This document shows positions 25,038 to 30,048 of a DNA stretch of 30,048 nucleotides, in pieces. Source of the DNA: Akkermansiaceae bacterium UBA1506. GTDB lineage: Bacteria; Verrucomicrobiota; Verrucomicrobiia; Verrucomicrobiales; DEV007. The position numbers were made by a program, and so were the translations under genes. A model generated the notes under the pieces. That model was given only the letters and a program-made list of their open reading frames with translations. It was not told the DNA's origin and did not search any database. Each line of letters opens with the position of its first letter. Position 1 is the stretch's first letter. The stretch lies in contig DCQY01000090.1 of NCBI GenBank assembly GCA_002323995.1, positions 1 to 30,048 of the forward strand. The letters run 5' to 3'.

Positions 25038-27439
25038 AGCGATTTGAGTTCGTCGAGCGGTTCGTTGATCAAGACGTCAGCGCCCCGGGTTACTTTCAGA
25101 TTGGAATGCTCACCGGCCGCACGGCCAAGCGGAGCGAAGGGCTGGCCCTCGAAGACTGCCGCCACCCTCTCAAGGTTTTCGGGAGCAATTTCAACTACGA
25201 GGCGAGATGGCGACTCCCCAAATAACATAGCAGCGACGGATACGTTTTCACCGGTTGGCAAAGAACTTAGATCAATCTCAAGCCCGGCTTTTCCAGAAAA
25301 AGCGGCCTCTGCCAAGGTAACAGCAAGCCCTCCTTCACTGACATCATGAGCCGAAAGAATAAGCCCCTCCTTCACTGCTTCGTAGTAAGTGCGATAGAGA
25401 CCCATCGCCGCCTCCATGTCCGTTCCGGGAACGGTCGCGTTTGCCAGACCTTTCTGACGGGCATAGACAGAACCACCCAGGTCAGACTCTGTCGAACCAA
25501 TCACGGCGATGAGGCTGTCCCTGCGGCGCAGTGAACTACCCGTCACATGGGAAACATCCTCAACAATACCCATGCCACTGATTAAAATGGTAACAGGTAT
25601 GGAAACTGGGCCCTCTTCGGTCTCGAAATAATTGTAAAAAGAATCTTTTCCAGAAACGAACGGAGCCCCATAAATCTCGGCTGCGGCGGCAATTCCCTTT
25701 ACCGTCTCGACAAGAGCTCCAAGTTCCTCCTCGGCGTCTGGATTACCCATGCAAAAGTTATCGAGAATAGCGAGGCGATCAGGATCTGCACCTGAGGCCA
25801 CCATCTGCCGGATACACTCATCAACACACGCAGTTCCCATGGCATAGGGATCAGTCTTCCCCCACTCTGGCAGGATGGAGACACTCATTGACATAAGACG
25901 ATCGCTCCCGTTGACGCGCATCACCGATGCGTCCTGTGGAGCATCGCCGCTGGCGCCTGCAAGCGGCTTCAAAATCGTGTTACCCTGCACCTCATGATCG
26001 TATTCACGGATGATAGGCTCCCTCGATACGACGGCAAAGTCAGCGAGCAGCGACCTCAAGTCTTCTCCTCCGTTATCAACCGCCGGGGCATCAACTGGCT
26101 CCGTCTTTAACTCCCACTTGGCACTGAGATGCCGCGTTGGGGCCGTGTGCAGTTTAGAGCAATCCAACTGGCAAACCGTCTCACCGTGATGAGTCACTTT
26201 TAAGATACCGGACCCGTCGGCATCACCCAAAACAATCAACTCCGTCTCGTAAAGGTCGGCGAGTTTTTGCAATTCCTGCATCGACTTTTCTTTGACCGCC
26301 AGCACCATTCGCTCCTGGCTCTCACTGATGAAGATTTCCCAACTCACCATGCCGGGCTCTTTCAGGGTCACATTGTCGAGATTGATCGTGCCACCGCATT
26401 CTTCCAACATTTCACCAGCAGCGCTGGAGTAGCCACCCGCACCGCAGTCAGTGATAAACTCGATCAAATCGGCATCGCGAGCAGCTAGGACAAAGTCAGC
26501 GGCTTTCTTTTCTTCGATCGGATTGCCAATCTGAACTGCCTGTTGATCCGATTCGTGGCTTTCGGTATCAAGGGCGGCAGAAGAAAAAGTCGCCCCGTGG
26601 AGCCCGTCCCGACCCGTGCGCCCCCCCACAGCAATTACTTTCATTCCAGCCCCGACTTCCTTGTCAATATACTTGATGGGAATCGAGCCTGCTGTACCGC
26701 AATAGACGAGCGGGTTGTATATGTAGGAGTTATCGAACTGAATTGCACCGCTCACCGTTGGAATACCCATTCGGTTTCCATAGTCACGAACTCCCCGCAC
26801 CACGCCTCGCATGATCCCGAGCGGATGAAGCACGTCATCCGCTTTGATGTTGTCCATCGTCGTGTCTGGAGCGCCAAAACAGAAGACGTCCAGTGAGGCA
26901 ATCGGTTTAGCCCCCTTACCCGCTCCGAGAATATCTCGAACAACACCACCGATCCCGGTATTGGCACCAGCATAAGGCTCGATGGCGCTTGGGTGATTGT
27001 GAGTTTCAGCCTTCAGGCAAATGGCCAGTTTTTCATCGAGCTTGATAAACCCGGCATTATCATGAAACGCTGAAAGAACAAAGCCCGGTTTGCGATCGAA
27101 AATGCGATTCGAGACGTCGTAGATGTATGTCTTAAAAAGCGACTTCACCGCTTCTTTTTTACCGTTTGTCTCATGCTCAATGTCAGCTCCAAAAATACGG
27201 TGCTTACAGTGCTCGCTCCATGTCTGGGCTATCACCTCTAATTCCACGTCTGTGGGCTCTCTGTTCCACTCTCTGTAAATCTCTTGAACAGCAAGCATGT
27301 CCTCCTTGGACAGTGAAAGGTGCATGAACTGACTGAGCTCCAGAAGCCTATCTCCATCGAGATCAGATATCTTGAGAATCCGGTAGTGGTCCGCTGGAGC
27401 CTCCGCAATCTGGTCGAGAATAGATTCAGTTTCAGACAT
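25007..27439 (-). CDS. purL: FGAM synthase catalytic subunit PurL
   Basis: 810 residues, between the small PurL of Bacillus (about 740) and the large fused enzyme (about 1300), with no glutaminase domain at the end. It converts FGAR, glutamine-derived ammonia and ATP to FGAM. Landmarks: IAQTWSEHCKHRIF (70-83, catalytic His77), LKAETHNHPSAIEPYAGANT (142-161), GAGGYSSAAGEMLEECGG, FISESQERM, SGKDSFYNY and HDVSEGGLAVTLAEAAF. A segment after the SEHC motif (GKKEAVKSLFKTYIYDVS) is longer than in the Bacillus enzyme and recalls PurL chains fused to PurS. Its start lies 1 base after the purS-like stop. Confidence 0.96.
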   Translation of the reverse strand: MSETESILDQIAEAPADHYRILKISDLDGDRLLELSQFMHLSLSKEDMLAVQEIYREWNREPTDVELEVIAQTWSEHCKHRIFGADIEHETNGKKEAVKSLFKTYIYDVSNRIFDRKPGFVLSAFHDNAGFIKLDEKLAICLKAETHNHPSAIEPYAGANTGIGGVVRDILGAGKGAKPIASLDVFCFGAPDTTMDNIKADDVLHPLGIMRGVVRGVRDYGNRMGIPTVSGAIQFDNSYIYNPLVYCGTAGSIPIKYIDKEVGAGMKVIAVGGRTGRDGLHGATFSSAALDTESHESDQQAVQIGNPIEEKKAADFVLAARDADLIEFITDCGAGGYSSAAGEMLEECGGTINLDNVTLKEPGMVSWEIFISESQERMVLAVKEKSMQELQKLADLYETELIVLGDADGSGILKVTHHGETVCQLDCSKLHTAPTRHLSAKWELKTEPVDAPAVDNGGEDLRSLLADFAVVSREPIIREYDHEVQGNTILKPLAGASGDAPQDASVMRVNGSDRLMSMSVSILPEWGKTDPYAMGTACVDECIRQMVASGADPDRLAILDNFCMGNPDAEEELGALVETVKGIAAAAEIYGAPFVSGKDSFYNYFETEEGPVSIPVTILISGMGIVEDVSHVTGSSLRRRDSLIAVIGSTESDLGGSVYARQKGLANATVPGTDMEAAMGLYRTYYEAVKEGLILSAHDVSEGGLAVTLAEAAFSGKAGLEIDLSSLPTGENVSVAAMLFGESPSRLVVEIAPENLERVAAVFEGQPFAPLGRAAGEHSNLKVTRGADVLINEPLDELKSLWKNGLAHYY

Positions 27440-27440
27440 A

Positions 27441-27893
27441 TTACTTCTCGCCTAGGATGACACTCCAGTTGTGAATAGCGTAGTTGCAGATGTCGCGAAT
27501 GAATCGGTCCGATTCATCCCCGCTATTACCAAACAAATAGATACGCTGCCGTATGTTGAGTTCCTTCAATTCAAACCCAAGATTTTCGATGCCACGATAG
27601 TAGCTAAGTATGGCTTCTTTCTCGAGATCAAGGGCTCCAGGCTTCATCCCATATTCAAGAACAAAAGCGAAAGCCGTAAAGGCGGAATCTTCACCTTTCT
27701 TGAGATCCTGACTGATCGGATCTCTCAAGGTCTTTTCAACGAAAGAAACAAGGTTATTCTCCTCGCCCTCGAAATCGATCTCATAACGACGCGTCCTCCG
27801 AAAGGTCAAGTCCCCTCCCAGAGGCTCGTATAATAATTCATTGGCGTCACCGGCCTCAATAAACCGGTCGCTGATTTCAAATGTCTTCCGCAT
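27441..27893 (-). CDS. purS: PurS-like FGAM synthase subunit, apparently a double PurS unit
   Basis: 150 residues in the purS position, one base before purL. PurS is normally about 80 residues and bridges PurQ and PurL. The C-terminal half (about 76-150) follows the PurS pattern: AFVLEYGMKPGALDLEKEAI, LSYYRGIENLGFELKELNIR and QRIYLFG. The N-terminal half carries RRYEIDFEGEENNLVSFVEK and TLRDPISQDL (about 35-64), which fits the second half of a PurS unit (beta strand, helix, 'NP-I-D' turn). The order, partial unit then full unit, is that of the N-terminal domain of large fused PurL, which mimics a PurS dimer. Recognition is by pattern and position, not a search, so fold confidence is moderate. 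Confidence 0.75.
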   Translation of the reverse strand: MRKTFEISDRFIEAGDANELLYEPLGGDLTFRRTRRYEIDFEGEENNLVSFVEKTLRDPISQDLKKGEDSAFTAFAFVLEYGMKPGALDLEKEAILSYYRGIENLGFELKELNIRQRIYLFGNSGDESDRFIRDICNYAIHNWSVILGEK

Positions 27894-27967
27894 CGGTGAA
27901 ATCTGGGTTTTCTGTGTCGAGTTTCCCTCTTCCTAGGCCGTATTCGTGTCGAGTCAACTGCAGTTAG

Positions 27968-29257
27968 TTAACTGATGCCGTTTATTTTCCGGAATCCGTC
28001 CAATGCCTCCTTCTCCCGGTAGAATTCAATTTCCTCGTGCCCCGTTTCTTTGAGTCGACCTTTTACATTCTCCGCATCGGCCAGACCCAGCATATACTCA
28101 CGGATCGCGGTCATTTTACGCTCTTGGATATTAAGAAAATCAGCCGCAACTTCTGGAGTGGCTTTGTAGTCGCCTGATCTCTGCCCCTCTTCAAGAATCT
28201 CCGTAAACGCGACTCCTTCCTGTTGGCCCTGTTCCTTAGCAGCCTTGATATCGGCAATCCAATCTCCATGCAGAAGCGTGAAATAATCGCGCATAGCCTG
28301 CTTATTGTAGTGATTGACGAATCGCTCGCCCTCAAAATCGAGGAACATCGTTGCACGGAAAGAGTCCGTATCAATTGTGTCGACGAAAACGAGATCGTCG
28401 CTGTCCTTGGCAAATTCCCACTTGATGTCCCACATCAGCAACCCGATTTCCTCGACAAGTTGGCGCACCGCCCAAGCGCCAAGGATAGCCAACTTTCCGC
28501 TATCGACGAACTGCTGTCCAGACAACCCGCTCATAGCGAATGCCTCCTGCTTGCTGACCATTCGGTCCTCAGGTTCGAACTTGCTTGTAAAATCTCCAAC
28601 TGGCTTCTCAAGGTATTGCCAGGCCTTTAGGGGGCGGGTGGCTCCCAATTCCTGCTCGAATGCCTTCTTCGCCTGAACATCCATCGCCTCGTATCTGCGA
28701 TACACCGAACTAGCGCTGGTGATACCGAATCGAACGATGTATTCGAGCGGCACTACAAAGCCGTCCTCGTGAGGAAACTGCGAGTAATCGAACAAGTGCG
28801 CACCTAGTAAATCCGAGCGGGTTGGCTTCAGGATCTGGTATTTGCGAACCACATTGTAGGCACTCGGATTATCCGGCACCTTGCCCTTTACAACGCTGCC
28901 AGAAACCGCATCAAGCATTCCTTCATGATGCGTTTTCATCCCGGTTTCACACGCCTCCTCGAGAATTCCTGAAAGCAGGTCTCTTTTGTATTCGGCTTCA
29001 AGATCGCTCTCCGATTCAATGGCAGACCTTACCCGCTGCCAGACTTTCGGATCTGACATGGACGAATAGAGGACGTGGCGGAAAAGCCCCCGATTCACGT
29101 CACTTCCGGAGATTTCAAAAAGAGCACCAACATCAAAGACAGACCCTCGCGACGTTGTCTGGGTCACCATCACATCATTATCTTCTGGCACGGCGAAAAG
29201 ACGCTGCACCGACCCTTCATAAAATGGTTCCGTCAGGTCGGAAATGGGAATGATCAT
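27968..29257 (-). CDS. purC: SAICAR synthetase, unusually long and divergent
   Basis: 429 residues from the ATG at 29257; an in-frame GTG at 29266 would add three. Usual PurC has about 240-300. It links aspartate to CAIR. Recognisable pieces in order: PFYEGSVQRLFAV near the start (usual YEGKxK), VPLEYIVRFGITSASSVYRR (PxExVVR...GS...R), VGDFTSKFEPEDRMVS (FTTK-E--D), WDIKWEFA (D-KFEFG), VDTIDTDSFRATM (DE--TPDSSR, changed to T-DSFR) and YNKQAMRDYF (DKQ-RD). About 90 extra residues lie before the VPLE motif and about 100 after the RDYF end. First gene of the pur cluster; purS-like follows 74 bases on. The family call rests on several spaced motifs plus context. Confidence 0.85.
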   Translation of the reverse strand: MIIPISDLTEPFYEGSVQRLFAVPEDNDVMVTQTTSRGSVFDVGALFEISGSDVNRGLFRHVLYSSMSDPKVWQRVRSAIESESDLEAEYKRDLLSGILEEACETGMKTHHEGMLDAVSGSVVKGKVPDNPSAYNVVRKYQILKPTRSDLLGAHLFDYSQFPHEDGFVVPLEYIVRFGITSASSVYRRYEAMDVQAKKAFEQELGATRPLKAWQYLEKPVGDFTSKFEPEDRMVSKQEAFAMSGLSGQQFVDSGKLAILGAWAVRQLVEEIGLLMWDIKWEFAKDSDDLVFVDTIDTDSFRATMFLDFEGERFVNHYNKQAMRDYFTLLHGDWIADIKAAKEQGQQEGVAFTEILEEGQRSGDYKATPEVAADFLNIQERKMTAIREYMLGLADAENVKGRLKETGHEEIEFYREKEALDGFRKINGIS

Positions 29258-29296
29258 GTACTCCACGGATCAAAGCAACGGCGACAGAATTGTCAC

Positions 29297-29309
29297 GCGA
29301 AAACTTCGC
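29297..29309. promoter_or_regulatory. Palindrome upstream of purC, candidate operator
   Basis: GCGAA (29297-29301), AAC, TTCGC (29305-29309) is a perfect 5-base-arm palindrome 39 bases before the purC ATG, in the 134-base gap that should hold the promoter of the whole purine cluster. CGAA/TTCG cores recall both the LacI-type PurR site and the Bacillus PurBox, but neither consensus is fully matched. Confidence 0.35.
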
Positions 29310-29391
29310 TTGCTTTAAAAATCTCTTTCCACTCCAGGTCTCCAAAATTTGAACTCAGCTTCCAAGGCTCTAGTGGGAATGGAAATTTGAG

Positions 29392-30048
29392 TCAACCTCG
29401 AGTGACTTTAATGATTTTGCCGTCAGAAATTGTGAAATTCACTCGGTCCTCACGATAGTCTGTTGTCACCAAACGCATTTCGCCATCGATCTCGATAATA
29501 CGACTTGTGAGCCCCCTTTTCTTGGCAAGAGCGTCACCGCCCTCGACCAACATTCCGATAAAGTCTGAATCTTTTTCCTCTTTTACAGGCTCGTTTGCCT
29601 TCGGGTGCCCTTTCTTCGTTTCCTTCAGTTCCGAAGGAGCCGTGGCGTTGAGCAGTCGATCTAGCATTTTGATATCATCGAAATCTTTTTTACTTTCTCC
29701 CTGCCTGACAACCACCGCTCCAGCAGCCGGAAGAACGTAGAGACGCTGCTTGCCAGCTCCCGCTGCCATATAACCTCCCTTGAGCCAGGGCCTACCTTCT
29801 AAACGACTAGGCTGGGCATCAAGCAACCAGAACGTGAGACCGTAACCTGGAAATGTTTCCGACCCCTTAAGGCACTGATGAAACGTTTCCTGATCGAAGA
29901 GCAACTCTCCAACGTGTTTCCCTTCATTGCGGAGCAACTCTCCGAACTTGGCCCACTCCCTCGCTGTTAAAAACGCTCCGGAGGGAAGTTTTGGCATCCC
30001 ATTTTCATCACGCCTCCAGTGGGCATAGGTCATCTCGATTGGATCGAG
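29392..30048 (-). CDS. Serine hydrolase of the beta-lactamase / class C penicillin-binding family, C-terminal part
   Basis: The frame is open from the window edge, so the N-terminus and its SxxK nucleophile lie outside; 218 residues are visible. LDPIEMTYAHWRRDENGMPK, LPSGAFLTAREWAKFGELLR, GYGLTFWLL and GAGKQRLYVLPAAGAVVVRQ follow the class C beta-lactamase-like pattern: the gG-x-lTA-D-akfG helix and the G-xGxQ strand that replaces the KTG triad. A charged linker (SELKETKKGHPKANEPVKEE) joins a C-terminal domain of about 60 residues ending in beta strands (MRLVTTDYREDRVNFTISDG). The likely function is an esterase or peptidase of the envelope rather than drug resistance. It precedes purC on the same strand by 134 bases. 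Confidence 0.85.
   Translation of the reverse strand, partial: LDPIEMTYAHWRRDENGMPKLPSGAFLTAREWAKFGELLRNEGKHVGELLFDQETFHQCLKGSETFPGYGLTFWLLDAQPSRLEGRPWLKGGYMAAGAGKQRLYVLPAAGAVVVRQGESKKDFDDIKMLDRLLNATAPSELKETKKGHPKANEPVKEEKDSDFIGMLVEGGDALAKKRGLTSRIIEIDGEMRLVTTDYREDRVNFTISDGKIIKVTRG

Noticed and set aside
27441..27893. The 150-residue protein as an unrelated hypothetical.
   Set aside because: KPGALD and the following helix-strand pattern plus its position one base before purL fit PurS better.
30034..30048. CTCGAT-TGG-ATCGAG palindrome at the window end.
   Set aside because: It lies inside the serine-hydrolase reading frame and is explained by codons for LDPIE.
29392..30048. Antibiotic-resistance beta-lactamase.
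   Set aside because: The visible part fits the broad class C/esterase group with an additional C-terminal domain; the catalytic N-terminus is outside the window and nothing supports resistance.

Overview
The window (about 52% G+C, tightly packed) reads as chromosomal DNA of a Gram-negative bacterium of the PVC group, most likely Verrucomicrobiota. This is inferred from gene content: a secreted sulfatase, a signal-peptide ExbB with ExbD and a giant TPR protein, a secreted lactonase-type propeller, a class-C-beta-lactamase-like hydrolase and a long PurF with an internal nucleophile Cys as in Bacteroidota. Obvious Shine-Dalgarno sites are rare. I saw no rRNA, tRNA, CRISPR array, insertion sequence or prophage.

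Left part (1-15824): the 5' part of a PQQ/sorbosone-dehydrogenase-like gene; a PrsW-family membrane protease with an N-terminal helical-repeat extension; a Wzc-like polysaccharide co-polymerase/BY-kinase without a tyrosine tail (minus strand); an exbB-exbD-TPR operon; an A-type Fe-S carrier protein (minus strand); mutL with an intact endonuclease motif; a sulfatase plus a secreted beta-propeller; and an arsD-arsA pair with no arsenite pump, arsR or arsC in view.

Right part (15861-29257): a 13.4 kb nucleotide-biosynthesis cluster, all on the minus strand. In transcription order it is purC, a purS-like gene, purL, purQ, purM, purF, an AraC-type regulator, a stretch of tiny ORFs, purD, pyrR, pyrB and a dihydroorotase-like gene. 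The pur genes cover PRPP to phosphoribosylamine (PurF), GAR (PurD), FGAM (PurS/Q/L), AIR (PurM) and SAICAR (PurC). The pyr genes make carbamoyl-aspartate. Junctions are tight (ATGA overlap, TGA|ATG abutment, a 31-base purL/purQ overlap), so most is probably co-transcribed. Upstream of purC lies the C-terminal part of a serine hydrolase that runs off the window.

The most notable points are these. (1) The 'dihydroorotase' beside pyrB has lost a metal-binding His, another conserved His and the catalytic Asp, so it is best read as a non-catalytic PyrC' subunit of ATCase. (2) The gene in the purS position encodes about two PurS-like units in one chain, resembling the N-terminal domain of large fused FGAM synthases but as a free protein. 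(3) PurC is far longer than usual. (4) An AraC regulator sits inside the pur cluster beside an inverted repeat. (5) A 440-base gap contains very short overlapping ORFs, one with the best ribosome-binding site I noticed. I do not see a clearly new multi-gene system; novelty here is in unusual versions of known enzymes.
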